NCBI GenBank assembly: GCA_020055655.1
Contig: JAIPUR010000006.1
Span: 1 to 64,000 of the forward strand
Source: Methanosarcinaceae archaeon
Lineage (GTDB): Archaea; Halobacteriota; Methanosarcinia; Methanosarcinales; Methanosarcinaceae
Direction of reading: 5' to 3'
Length of the DNA: 64,000 nt
Shown here: positions 36,386-45,201 of the stretch, piece after piece
Layout: every line of letters starts with the position of its first letter
How positions within the stretch are numbered: the first letter of the stretch is position 1
Made by a program: the position numbers and the translations under genes
Notes under the pieces: model-generated
The model's database searches: none
What the model was told of the DNA's origin: nothing
Seen by the model: only the letters and a program-made list of their open reading frames with translations

Positions 36386-37064
36386 TTTTATTTACCTTTA
36401 GATCTCCAATTCCGAGCAAAAGTGAGCAATCATCGCACTTTTTTCTGGCACAGAAAGCCTTTGAATACTCAACAATAAGAGCATGGTACTCTTTATACAT
36501 CTCAACATCAGACGGCAAACTATCTTCAAAGAGAGCTTGCAGTTCCATATAATTACCCTGCACACCCAGACATTTCATCATACGTGTAGTGTATGCATCT
36601 ATCACGAATTTAGGTTTCCCGGCAGCATAAAGAACTATAATGTCGGCGGTTTCGTTGCCCACTCCTTTGATCCCAAGAAGCCATTTCCTAAGATCATCAA
36701 CAGGTAACGAAAAGATATTGTCCATACCTTGATCATGAAAAATGAGAGCTATATTCTTTAATCTGAAAGCTTTCTGTCGGTAAAAGCCACAGCATTTTAC
36801 CAGCTCTTCAAGCAAAGTGAGATCAGTTTCGGAAAGAGCTAATGGTTCAAGCAAACCACGTTCTTTCAAATTGCCAATAGCTTTTTCAACATTTATCCAT
36901 TTTGTCTGCTGAATAAGCATGGCACCGATTACAACTTCAAATACCGTTTCTGCAGGCCACCAATATTGAGGACCTAGCTCCTGCAAAAGCAGGTCATACA
37001 TTTTGAGAAGCTGCTTTTTCCCGATACTGCTTTGAAATGAATTATTTCCAGAATTTTTCCTCAT
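36375..37064 (-). CDS. Endonuclease III-like HhH-GPD DNA glycosylase
   Basis: The protein has about 229 residues. It has ELGPQYWWPAETVFEVVIGAMLIQQTKW, the helix-hairpin-helix LLGIKGVGNETADIIVLYAAG, and the catalytic Asp in FVIDAYTTRMM. A Cys cluster near the end (FCARKKCDDC) suits a 4Fe-4S site. Members remove damaged or alkylated bases. The start is uncertain: the ATG at 37064 overlaps the previous gene by 23 bases, and the ATG at 37001 would shorten the N-terminus. A usual endonuclease III would have Lys in the hairpin, which is not evident here, so it may be a monofunctional glycosylase. Confidence 0.85.
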   Translation of the reverse strand: MRKNSGNNSFQSSIGKKQLLKMYDLLLQELGPQYWWPAETVFEVVIGAMLIQQTKWINVEKAIGNLKERGLLEPLALSETDLTLLEELVKCCGFYRQKAFRLKNIALIFHDQGMDNIFSLPVDDLRKWLLGIKGVGNETADIIVLYAAGKPKFVIDAYTTRMMKCLGVQGNYMELQALFEDSLPSDVEMYKEYHALIVEYSKAFCARKKCDDCSLLLGIGDLKVNKNEY

Positions 37065-37509
37065 AGTCTTCAGGAAGATCAAGATCCATGACATCATCAA
37101 TGGTCTTCCTCTTCTTATTATCAACAGGGTCCTCTTTCGTATCACCTGTAGATTCAAAGACCATTGTATCTTTATTCTTGACAACTACCTTTTCCCTTAC
37201 TTCAGGCTCTTTCACCCTATTCGGGTTTTCGGGAACTGGACTTGTCTGGACATATTCAGAGCGTTCTGGACGCTCAGCCCTTGAAGGATGATCCACTATC
37301 ATGTGCCCTATGTCCCGTCCGGTCCTGCGTCGCGTGCTCTCTGCGTATGTATCTTCCACAGAGCATGAAGAGCTGCTCTTCTTATGAGTGGATCTGTAAC
37401 CTATGATACATTGTTCATCGCCTGAGCGCCAATCCACAACGTAGAGATGGCATGCAGAAGTTTTACAGTGGGAAACTCCATCTTTAGGACAAATATCGGG
37501 TAGTGTCAT
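37042..37509 (-). CDS. Hypothetical protein with N-terminal Cys motif
   Basis: The protein has 155 residues. The first ~45 residues contain CPKDG, HCKTSACHLYVVDW and EQCIIGYRS, a possible metal or cluster site. The remainder is charged, Pro/Arg-rich and probably disordered. It lies between prs and the glycosylase in the same operon and overlaps the latter. No family was recognised. Confidence 0.55.
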   Translation of the reverse strand: MTLPDICPKDGVSHCKTSACHLYVVDWRSGDEQCIIGYRSTHKKSSSSCSVEDTYAESTRRRTGRDIGHMIVDHPSRAERPERSEYVQTSPVPENPNRVKEPEVREKVVVKNKDTMVFESTGDTKEDPVDNKKRKTIDDVMDLDLPEDYEEKFWK

Positions 37510-37529
37510 ACAAAATGCCTCTTTTTTCT

Positions 37530-38381
37530 TTATTGAAAGCCCTTGATAGCTTCAGCGATCAGGGGAGCAACACTCACACAGCTCTGGGATTTCTCTATTG
37601 TGTCTGTGGCAATGATATCCTTCACACCTGCATTAAAAAGCCTCATGACAGCATTTCTTGCTAATACCGGATGAATACATGCAAGATAAACATCCTTTGC
37701 ACCCTGGCTCTTGAGGAGTTTTATTGACTCTGCCATGGTACCACCTGTGGCTATCATATCATCAAGGATCACAAGATCCCTACCCTTGACATCGATATTC
37801 TTTGTCTTAATGGTCACAATGTCACCGGAATGGCGGGTCTTTTCAAGATAATCAAAGTCCACTCCAATTTCCCGGGCTGTCCTTTCAGCAAGGTCGATAG
37901 CACCTTTATCAGGAGAAATTATCAGTGGATTATCAAGATTTAAAGATCTTATATGATAAGCGATCTCTTGTGATGCATTAAGATCGAATGTGTCAGCATT
38001 GAAATAATCCAGTACACTTGTTTCGTGGATATTTACAGTGAATACCCTGTCAGCATTAATGGTTCTTGCTACAGCTCTTGCACTTATCGGTTCTCCATGC
38101 TTGAACTTCTTATCCTGTCTTGCATATCCCATGTATGGAATGATGACATTGATCACAGGTGAGTCCTCACATGCGTCGATCAACTGAAGAAGTGCCATAA
38201 GATCAGTGTCTGTTGTCGTACTCTGGATAATTGTAACTTCATCTACGTCCTCATCTAGAATACGTGTATAAAGCTCACCATCCGGGAATTTTGTAAAATC
38301 ACACACAGTTGGATTTAGGTTTAACTCTCGGGCAACCCGTGAAGCAAGTGCCTGAGAAGCTGGACCTCCTATAATTTTCAA
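37530..38381 (-). CDS. prs: Ribose-phosphate pyrophosphokinase
   Basis: The protein has 283 residues. It makes PRPP from ribose 5-phosphate and ATP for purine, pyrimidine and histidine synthesis. Visible are the N-terminal IIGGPASQALASRVA, FPDGELYTRI, the flexible-loop YMGYARQDKKFK, and the PRPP-binding DLVILDDMIATGGTM. The short archaeal form is seen. It links to hisF, hisE and purH elsewhere in the window. Confidence 0.95.
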   Translation of the reverse strand: MKIIGGPASQALASRVARELNLNPTVCDFTKFPDGELYTRILDEDVDEVTIIQSTTTDTDLMALLQLIDACEDSPVINVIIPYMGYARQDKKFKHGEPISARAVARTINADRVFTVNIHETSVLDYFNADTFDLNASQEIAYHIRSLNLDNPLIISPDKGAIDLAERTAREIGVDFDYLEKTRHSGDIVTIKTKNIDVKGRDLVILDDMIATGGTMAESIKLLKSQGAKDVYLACIHPVLARNAVMRLFNAGVKDIIATDTIEKSQSCVSVAPLIAEAIKGFQ

Positions 38382-38437
38382 ATGATGTACCTCTTTGATT
38401 TTTCATTTTTCATATCTATATCACTCCTACGTTATTA

Positions 38438-38920
38438 TCATACATTAGCTTTGGTTCCCTTGACCTTTTCAACAACCTTTATCTCGCGTATGCCGGTGCA
38501 CGGATAATTTCCGGTATTATCCTTCTCAGCTGATTTGACCATGTCCCATACAGCCAGGAGTGCAACCGATACACCGGTCAGAGCTTCCATTTCCACACCT
38601 GTCTTTCCAACGGAGCTTACTTCAGCACTTGCAGAAATATGATCATCGAATATTGAAAAATTCACATCGATGCTTGTGATGGGAATCTGATGACACATAG
38701 GGATCAGCTCAGGAGTCTTCTTCACAGCAAGTATTGCCGCCACCCGGGCAGTTGAAAGAACATTGCCTTTTTCAACAGTTCCAGTTCTTATTTTTTCAAT
38801 TGTTTCACTGCTAAGAACTATCTCACCGGAGGCAACTGCTCTTCGAGTAACGATGTCTTTCTGGCCGATATCCACCATAACTGCTCTGTCATCTTCAATG
38901 TGTGTGAATTCCTTTGTCAA
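38438..38920 (-). CDS. moaC: Cyclic pyranopterin monophosphate synthase MoaC
   Basis: The protein has 160 residues. It converts the MoaA product to cPMP in the molybdopterin/tungstopterin pathway. Landmarks are LIPMCHQIPITSIDVNF and GVEMEALTGVSVALLAVWDMVKS. The start is a TTG at 38920, with GGTGATC close upstream. The cofactor is needed for formylmethanofuran dehydrogenase and for the aldehyde oxidoreductase at 16 kb. Confidence 0.94.
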   Translation of the reverse strand: MTKEFTHIEDDRAVMVDIGQKDIVTRRAVASGEIVLSSETIEKIRTGTVEKGNVLSTARVAAILAVKKTPELIPMCHQIPITSIDVNFSIFDDHISASAEVSSVGKTGVEMEALTGVSVALLAVWDMVKSAEKDNTGNYPCTGIREIKVVEKVKGTKANV

Positions 38921-38941
38921 TAGATCACCAATAATTAGTAT

Positions 38942-39130
38942 TCAGTCTATCCGAATATCCTGCCTTTGCAGATAATCCTCTATAGTTCTATTTATTTTTT
39001 CTTCTAGCTCTCGGGACTCCTCAAGGCTCAGTTTCAGGATCTCCTCATCTTCACCATGACTTATCACTATACGAACCCGATTCCGTTCAATATCTACACT
39101 AATGTTCCTGTTTCCCCATTCCATGTTCAT
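38942..39130 (-). CDS. Small hypothetical protein (62 aa)
   Basis: This short protein has an N-terminal beta hairpin (ISVDIERNRVRIVISHG) and a C-terminal helix (LSLEESRELEEKINRTIEDYL). Its ATG overlaps the nnr stop (ATGA), so it is likely translated. The next gene is moaC. No family was recognised. Confidence 0.55.
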   Translation of the reverse strand: MNMEWGNRNISVDIERNRVRIVISHGEDEEILKLSLEESRELEEKINRTIEDYLQRQDIRID

Positions 39131-40605
39131 ATCTCCCTTTTCATTACATTACTTATCATAGTAATAATATCAGTTGCAAGCAATCCATGTCCTTTTTCCT
39201 GAAATGCAATATCACCTGCAGCGCCATTGATGAATGAAGCACACATCGCCGCGTCCATCGCATCATTGACTGCAAATAAAGCTCCTGTGATACCCGCAAG
39301 AACATCCCCTGTCCCACCAACGGCCATTCCGGGATTTCCTGTCTTGTTAAGCCTTGTTTCATATCCATCAGAAATTATGTCCAGATCCCCTTTTAGTAAT
39401 GTAACAAGCTTTTGATCATTCGAGAACTCAATGACCGCATTCTTTTTATTATCAATGTCCTCTAGAATGTCCTCACCTGATATACGGGAGAACTCTCCCA
39501 AATGTGGCGTGATAATTATATCGGCATCATATATACCCGAGAAAGTACTCTTGTTAAGTGCATCCGCATCGACGACTACTTTTTTACATAATGGTAGTAT
39601 CCGCGTCAGTGCCTGTATAGTAACTTCCGCTTTTCCAAGTCCAGGGCCCACTATTACAACATCATGGGATCTTATAAGCTCAGAAATGACAGGCACATTT
39701 CCCGGATGAAGCATTTCACCTGAAAGCGAGTGAACTATGAGATCTGGAGAAAAAGAAGCAACTGTTGATGCTATTTTTTCAGGTACAGCTAAAGTCACAA
39801 TATCAGCACCACTTCTCAATGCTGCAAGGCCTGCAAGAGCAGGAGCACCATAGTATGCACCACCGCCAATTACCAGCACTTTTCCTGAACTCCCTTTATG
39901 AGAATCATTGCTTCGTTTTTTAAGATTATTAATATCACCCGGGCCGACAAAGGTTTCTGCATCTTTACAGACACCGATATCAAGTACTTCCAGCTCCCCA
40001 ACAAAAGCAGAAGCATTGGGTAAAATAAGACCTTTCTTAGGCCTGTGAAATGTCAGAGTCATGTTAGCTTTTACAGATAACACGGATTCGCCTGTATCCA
40101 TATCCAGACCTGAGGGTGTATCGATAGAAATAATAAATGCATCAGAATCATTTATACAACTTATAGCCGATGATTCCAATCTTCGCAGAGCACCTTTTAC
40201 ACCTGAACCAAGTATTCCGTCAACAATAATATCTGCATTGTTCCATTCAGGGAGGGATTCTAATTCGTAGGAATCACTTATTTCCAAGGTCTCAGTGATA
40301 CCGCTATGCTCCAACAAACGGAAATTATGGATCGATTCACGTGTACGTATTTGCGAAAAGTTTCCAAGAATAATAAGTCTGACATCATATTCAGCGTGTA
40401 GTGCAATATGTCTGGCAGCCACAAAGGCATCGCCTCCATTATTGCCCCGCCCTGAGACAAAAATTATTTTTCCAGAATCTAAATGAGAACGTATTTCGCG
40501 TGCAATGCCTGCACCTGCATTTTCCATCAATTGAAGAGAATCGATTCCCAGATACTCACAATTCAGATCAATTGCTCTCATCCTAGAAGATGTAATAGCA
40601 TCCAT
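39127..40605 (-). CDS. nnr: Bifunctional NAD(P)H-hydrate epimerase/dehydratase
   Basis: The protein has 492 residues. The N-terminal epimerase (residues 1-210: SRGRGNNGGDAFVAARH-type motif, DGILGSGVKGALR) is fused to the C-terminal ADP- or ATP-dependent dehydratase (SSGKVLVIGGGAYYGAPALAG, VVDADALNK, GNPGMAVGGTGDVLAGI). It repairs damaged NADHX and NADPHX. It is the first gene of a leftward operon reaching to 35.6 kb. The regions seen are complete. Confidence 0.95.
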   Translation of the reverse strand: MDAITSSRMRAIDLNCEYLGIDSLQLMENAGAGIAREIRSHLDSGKIIFVSGRGNNGGDAFVAARHIALHAEYDVRLIILGNFSQIRTRESIHNFRLLEHSGITETLEISDSYELESLPEWNNADIIVDGILGSGVKGALRRLESSAISCINDSDAFIISIDTPSGLDMDTGESVLSVKANMTLTFHRPKKGLILPNASAFVGELEVLDIGVCKDAETFVGPGDINNLKKRSNDSHKGSSGKVLVIGGGAYYGAPALAGLAALRSGADIVTLAVPEKIASTVASFSPDLIVHSLSGEMLHPGNVPVISELIRSHDVVIVGPGLGKAEVTIQALTRILPLCKKVVVDADALNKSTFSGIYDADIIITPHLGEFSRISGEDILEDIDNKKNAVIEFSNDQKLVTLLKGDLDIISDGYETRLNKTGNPGMAVGGTGDVLAGITGALFAVNDAMDAAMCASFINGAAGDIAFQEKGHGLLATDIITMISNVMKREI

Positions 40606-40851
40606 GATAGTTTGTTCCGATTTTGAATTTAATGATATCTAAGAGTATCAAAGTAAAACCACATAAACTTTGGCAATGTGCTATTAAAAGAACTAAAAGC
40701 CTGAATAAAAGAGAAGATTTGACTGGTTATCTATTTATTCTTGACTTACATTTAGAATTTGAATTTATTATTTAATGTATAGATACTATTCTTCTAAGAA
40801 AAAATCATTCTAACACACAAATAACTCTTATCTTAACATGGAGGTTATCTT

Positions 40852-42321
40852 ATTAACAAAGTTGCAAAGGATATTGCTGCAACAGATAAAAGCAGGATCA
40901 AACCCACTTATCTCATAATCGGAAGCGGGAGTTTTGGTTTTGCTTTAGCTAAAGAACTTAGAGAACTTGGCAAAGAAATAGTTATTGTCGACCAGGATGA
41001 GGAAAAGGTTGAAACCCTTAGAGAAGAGGCATATGAAGCCATTGTTGGTGATGCAGGCGATCCAAATCTTCTTGACAATATCAACACAAAGAACCTTGCA
41101 GGCATCCTTATACTCAGTTCTGACGCGAAGGCCAATAAGGCAGCCCTTCAAAATATCAAAAAAAATATACCAAGGGAAGTTTACTGCGTGGCAAGAGCTC
41201 CTGATGTAATTAACATGCAGGAAATGGAAGCTATGGGTGCAGACCTTGTTGTTATGCCCCCCCGAATGGTTGCAAAATCCCTTTCAAGATCACTGGAAAG
41301 GGCAGAGGCACTCCACAGGGGAAACAAAATGGCACAGTGGTTTGAAGGAATCAGAAACAAGAAACTTGGAATTGTAGTACATAATAATCCAGACCCGGAT
41401 GCAATAGCATCAGCCCTTGCACTCCAAAGTATTGCAACTTCCTTTGAAGTTAACTCTGACATAATATATCATGGGGAGATTGGACACCAGGAAAACAAGG
41501 CATTTGTAAATTTACTTGGCATCGATCTTTTCAGGATGAAAGATATAGACATAGATTCCTATGATAAAATCGCAATGCTGGACTGTGCCATCCCCGGTGC
41601 TAATAATCCGCTACCACCTAACATGTCAGTAGGAGTTATCATTGACCATCATCCAATAGGTGATGCAGAGATAGATGCGGAATTCATCGACATTAGACCA
41701 AATGTAGGTGCTTCTGCAACAATACTAACAAAGTACCTTCAGGAATTGAACATTGATATTGACAGTAACCTTTCAACGGCTCTCCTATACGGCATAAGAA
41801 CCGATACTCTGGATTTTAAAAGAAATACAGATTCTGCTGACCTCTCTGCAGCATCCTACCTGTACCCCCTTTCAGACCATGATGTACTGGATCAACTGGA
41901 GAGACCTTCAATGTCCATTGAAACTCTCGATGTGCTTGGTGAAGCTATAAACAACAGACAGGTCATCGGTAGCTATTTGCTTACAAACGTGGGAAACATT
42001 CGCGATAGAGATACACTACCCCAAGCTGCAGATTATCTTCTGAACCTTGAAGGAATATCCACATCGATCGTCTTTGGAGTCAGTGAAGAACAGATATTCA
42101 TATCAGGCAGAAGTAATGATATTCGTGTAAATCTTGGAGATGTCATGAAACGTGCCTTTGGGGCAGAAGCAGGAGGTGGACATGCAACTGCAGCAGCAGC
42201 GCAGATAAGTCTTGGTGTATTCAGTGTATCAAAAGACAGACAAACTCTTTTAAGACTCGTAAATGAAGCAGTTGTCAAGAGATTCCTTGGAGCTGTTGGC
42301 GTAGAAGAGACAGCAGAATAA
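40852..42321 (+). CDS. RCK/TrkA-N domain fused to DHH phosphoesterase
   Basis: The protein has about 489 residues. An N-terminal NAD-binding RCK domain (YLIIGSGSFGFALAKELREL, IVIVDQDEEKVETL) is followed by DHH (NNPDPDAIASALAL, DHHPIGD) and DHHA1 (AEAGGGHATAAAA) domains. Such proteins probably cleave cyclic dinucleotides or short nucleotides under redox or nucleotide control. The domain reads openly from 40837, but no ATG, GTG or TTG occurs in frame until 41188, which would delete the RCK fold. ATT at 40852 sits 6 bases after a perfect GGAGGT (40840-40845) and is my chosen start. A terminator hairpin follows. Confidence 0.82.
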   Translation: MNKVAKDIAATDKSRIKPTYLIIGSGSFGFALAKELRELGKEIVIVDQDEEKVETLREEAYEAIVGDAGDPNLLDNINTKNLAGILILSSDAKANKAALQNIKKNIPREVYCVARAPDVINMQEMEAMGADLVVMPPRMVAKSLSRSLERAEALHRGNKMAQWFEGIRNKKLGIVVHNNPDPDAIASALALQSIATSFEVNSDIIYHGEIGHQENKAFVNLLGIDLFRMKDIDIDSYDKIAMLDCAIPGANNPLPPNMSVGVIIDHHPIGDAEIDAEFIDIRPNVGASATILTKYLQELNIDIDSNLSTALLYGIRTDTLDFKRNTDSADLSAASYLYPLSDHDVLDQLERPSMSIETLDVLGEAINNRQVIGSYLLTNVGNIRDRDTLPQAADYLLNLEGISTSIVFGVSEEQIFISGRSNDIRVNLGDVMKRAFGAEAGGGHATAAAAQISLGVFSVSKDRQTLLRLVNEAVVKRFLGAVGVEETAE

Positions 42322-42339
42322 TTCTCTTCATTCTTTTTT
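42304..42339 (+). terminator. Terminator hairpin across the DHH gene stop
   Basis: GAAGAGA (42304-42310) pairs with TCTCTTC (42323-42329). The TAA stop lies in the loop, and ATTCTTTTTT follows. Confidence 0.6.
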
Positions 42340-42372
42340 GAATTCCTATCACTTCTTGCTTGCAGCTTAAGT

Positions 42373-42465
42373 GGTATTTATTTAAGCACATATATTGGTG
42401 CATATAATGGAGCGGGCCACTCCCCCTATTTATTTGCACAGTCGAAGCTGGACGAACAAATTACA
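42373..42465 (+). ncRNA. Possible small structured RNA
   Basis: In the 283-base gap after the DHH gene, a TATA-like TTTATTTAAG (about 42377) precedes a GC-rich hairpin GGAG (42409-42412)/CTCC (42420-42423). A nested stem follows: ATTTG (42432-42436)/CAAAT (42457-42461) enclosing GTC/GAC. There is no coding frame. The rest of the gap is AT-rich, with little else visible. This is a weak call from base pairing only. Confidence 0.25.
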
Positions 42466-42604
42466 ATATAATCAGATGAATATATAATGAAGTCGATATC
42501 ATAGTGTAAATTATATTGCTTGCGTTTTTTATAGAAACCAGCAGCAAGTATGCCCTTGCATCTGCCACAATAAACTCTTTTATATCACACAGACCTATCG
42601 GTAC

Positions 42605-43324
42605 ATGAACACCATGAGTGAAGCATACAAAAATACCCTTATTAAGACATTAGAGAAAGAACTTGATTCAGCCAGAAATATTAGTGTTGAGGATATTGCA
42701 AGATCTGTACAGGAGATTGGATTCAACTGCCTAATATGTGGTAAATGTTGTAGAAGAGAAGAAGCAGATAATACTGTAGTAATCTGCCCGGAAGAGATAG
42801 AGGTCATTAAAAATGATACATTCCTTGCAGCAGATGAAATCACTATGCCTTTACTGGAAGAAGCAGTAAGTGATTTTGATGAAAAATTTTTGCAAAAATA
42901 TGCCACCAGCATAGATAGGCAGGGAAATATACACACATTTGGATGGAGACTTTGCCAGAAAAAGAATGGCGATTGCAAATTCATTCAAGATAAAAGAGAA
43001 GGAGAACGCTGTACCATTTATAGCGCCCGCCCCATGCTATGTAGCACATATCCTTTTCACATAGAAGAACTGGAACTTCGAACTTCGGAGTGTGAAGGGC
43101 TGGGAGGACAAATATCTATTCCTGAAAGCCATCTGCTTGCAGAAGAACTGCTAAAGAGATACATTATGGAAATTAAAGACACCATCCTCCTTTACAAAGA
43201 ATATGAAGAGTTCGAGCAAAGACCTGACGCACTTAGCAAAGCTATTGAAAACCTGGCCAATGGATACATTAATTATGTCGTACATGACAGTAAGGGGAAG
43301 AAAACAATTACACAGAATGTATAG
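42605..43324 (+). CDS. YkgJ-type Cys-cluster protein
   Basis: The protein has 239 residues. It has the CxxCxxCC motif (CLICGKCCR) and later RCTIYSARPMLCSTYPFH, the standard YkgJ-family pattern of metal- or cluster-binding cysteines. The C-terminal ~80 residues are helical and charged. Function is unknown; iron-sulfur or zinc binding is likely. The ATG at 42605 or 42614 may be used. Confidence 0.82.
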   Translation: MNTMSEAYKNTLIKTLEKELDSARNISVEDIARSVQEIGFNCLICGKCCRREEADNTVVICPEEIEVIKNDTFLAADEITMPLLEEAVSDFDEKFLQKYATSIDRQGNIHTFGWRLCQKKNGDCKFIQDKREGERCTIYSARPMLCSTYPFHIEELELRTSECEGLGGQISIPESHLLAEELLKRYIMEIKDTILLYKEYEEFEQRPDALSKAIENLANGYINYVVHDSKGKKTITQNV

Positions 43325-43380
43325 ATAATTGATTCATCGATTGATTTATAACGGATAAACATTTTAAAACACTGATTATC

Positions 43381-44667
43381 ATGTCCACTAATACTGACCA
43401 AGCAATGACAATCTCTGAAAAGATATTTTCAAAGGCTGCCGGGAAAACGGTTAAAGCCGGAGAATTCGTAATGGCAAATATAGACAGGGCGATGACCCAC
43501 GATATCACAGGACCTCTCGCAGTAGATGGTTTCTATGAGATCATGAAAGAAAAGGAAGAAAAAAAGGTCTGGGACCCTAGCAAAATAGTAATTCTCTTTG
43601 ACCACCAGGTTCCTGCTGACTCACTCAATGCAGCTAAGAACCACACCATGCTCAGAAAATTCGCAAAAGAGCAGGGTATCCTTAATTATGACGTTTATGA
43701 GGGTGTTTGCCACCAGGTAATGCCAGAAATGGGTCACGTGAAACCAGGTGACCTCATAGTAGGTTCTGACTCACATACATGCGCCTATGGATCCCTTGGA
43801 GCATTCTCCACAGGTATTGGGTCAACAGACATGGCTGCAGTCTTTGCATCCGGAAAGCTATGGTTCAAGGTTCCTGAGACCATCAGGTTCGAAGTGAACG
43901 GAAAGCTTCCAAAGAACGTGTATTCAAAGGATGTCATCCTCCATCTTATTGGAGATGTAGGCGCAGAAGGAGCAAGGTATATGGCTGCTGAATATGCAGG
44001 TACTACCATGCAGGATCTGTCAATATCCGAACGTATGACCGTATCCAATATGGCTATTGAAATGGGCGGAAAGGCAGGTATCATTGAAGCTGACAAAACA
44101 ACAGAAACATACCTGAAAGAGCGTATTCAAGATTATGAATTTGACCCATACTGGAGATCAGATGAAGATGCAAACTATGCAGACTTCAGAAAATATGATG
44201 TTAGTAACCTTGAGCCACAGATTGCCTGCCCACACAATGTGGACAACGTAAAGCCTGTCACAGAGGTCGAAGGTACAAAGGTCGATCAGGTATTTGTCGG
44301 ATCATGCACCAATGGAAGATTCGAGGATATTGAAATTGTTGCAAAGATGATGGGTGATGAACCCGTTGCCAAGGATGTAAGACTTCTGATCATACCTGCT
44401 TCCAGAACAGAATACATGAAGGTTCTCAGAGCAGGATATGTCGAACAGTTCATGGAAGCTGGAGCAATGGTAGAAGCGCCATGCTGTGGACCATGTATGG
44501 GCGGATCATTTGGTCTTCTTGGCGATGGAGAGGTCGGACTTGCAACATCCAACCGGAACTTCAAGGGAAGAGAAGGAAGCCCTGAATCATTCGTATATCT
44601 CAGTTCACCTGCAACTGCAGCAGCATCAGCAATTACAGGAGAGATCACAGACCCAAGGAAGATGTAA
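43381..44667 (+). CDS. Isopropylmalate dehydratase/homoaconitase large subunit
   Basis: The protein has 428 residues. It has VLFDHQ-type ([11 protein letters not shown]), [23 protein letters not shown] and [10 protein letters not shown]; the three cluster cysteines (VGSC, CCGPC) are present. Methanogens have two paralogues, LeuC (leucine) and HacA (2-oxosuberate for coenzyme B). The large subunit cannot tell them apart, as specificity lies mainly in the small subunit, which is not adjacent. A terminator follows. Confidence 0.9.
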   Translation: MSTNTDQAMTISEKIFSKAAGKTVKAGEFVMANIDRAMTHDITGPLAVDGFYEIMKEKEEKKVWDPSKIVILFDHQVPADSLNAAKNHTMLRKFAKEQGILNYDVYEGVCHQVMPEMGHVKPGDLIVGSDSHTCAYGSLGAFSTGIGSTDMAAVFASGKLWFKVPETIRFEVNGKLPKNVYSKDVILHLIGDVGAEGARYMAAEYAGTTMQDLSISERMTVSNMAIEMGGKAGIIEADKTTETYLKERIQDYEFDPYWRSDEDANYADFRKYDVSNLEPQIACPHNVDNVKPVTEVEGTKVDQVFVGSCTNGRFEDIEIVAKMMGDEPVAKDVRLLIIPASRTEYMKVLRAGYVEQFMEAGAMVEAPCCGPCMGGSFGLLGDGEVGLATSNRNFKGREGSPESFVYLSSPATAAASAITGEITDPRKM

Positions 44668-44681
44668 AATCTTCCTTTTTT
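44655..44681 (+). terminator. Terminator hairpin at the end of the dehydratase gene
   Basis: AAGGAAGAT (44655-44663) pairs perfectly with ATCTTCCTT (44669-44677). The loop holds the TAA stop and a T-run follows. Confidence 0.75.
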
Positions 44682-44732
44682 GCCACATTATGACCAAAAC
44701 AGATATATTACAAAATCTGCATGATTATTTCA

Positions 44733-44785
44733 GACGTTGGAAAACCAGCACTAACCCGTCATATTGTGCGGATTACACCAACGTC
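44733..44785. other. Long-loop inverted repeat between leuC/hacA and hisE
   Basis: GACGTTGG (44733-44740) and CCAACGTC (44778-44785) are perfect inverted arms with a 37-base loop. The loop contains a smaller GCAC/GTGC pair. There is no coding frame, and T-rich sequence (CATTTTTAATT) follows. It may be a small RNA or a recombination site. Confidence 0.4.
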
Positions 44786-44889
44786 ACTTTAGACATTTTT
44801 AATTAAGATTTTTCCATGAGTTTTACTGCCCAGACCCATCCATAACCACAAGAGTAAATAGAATAAGACTGTACTTGCACTTGATCAAA

Positions 44890-45189
44890 ATGTCAGATAC
44901 AGACCTTTCAATCTTAAACGAACTATACGACATCATACTTGACCGCAAGAGTAACCCCAGCGAAGAATCCTACGTAAACTCACTTCTTAACCATAGAAAG
45001 GGTATTGATAAAATACTTGAGAAGGTCGGCGAAGAATCCATAGAGACAATACTTGCAGTAAAGGGTGGAAAAAAAGAAGAAATAGTTTATGAATCATCAG
45101 ACCTTCTTTTTCACCTGATGGTGATGTTCGTATCATCTGGAATATCTCTTGAGGATATTACCGAAGAGCTGAAAAAACGCAGAAAATGA
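44890..45189 (+). CDS. hisE: Phosphoribosyl-ATP diphosphatase HisE
   Basis: The protein has 99 residues from the ATG at 44890. It removes pyrophosphate from phosphoribosyl-ATP in histidine synthesis. The motif [16 protein letters not shown]...[12 protein letters not shown] (ExxE...ExxD) is complete. An in-frame TTG at 44875 gives a longer, less likely form. No other his genes adjoin it; hisF is at 26.6 kb. Confidence 0.92.
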   Translation: MSDTDLSILNELYDIILDRKSNPSEESYVNSLLNHRKGIDKILEKVGEESIETILAVKGGKKEEIVYESSDLLFHLMVMFVSSGISLEDITEELKKRRK

Positions 45190-45201
45190 TTTTTTTATTT
45201 T

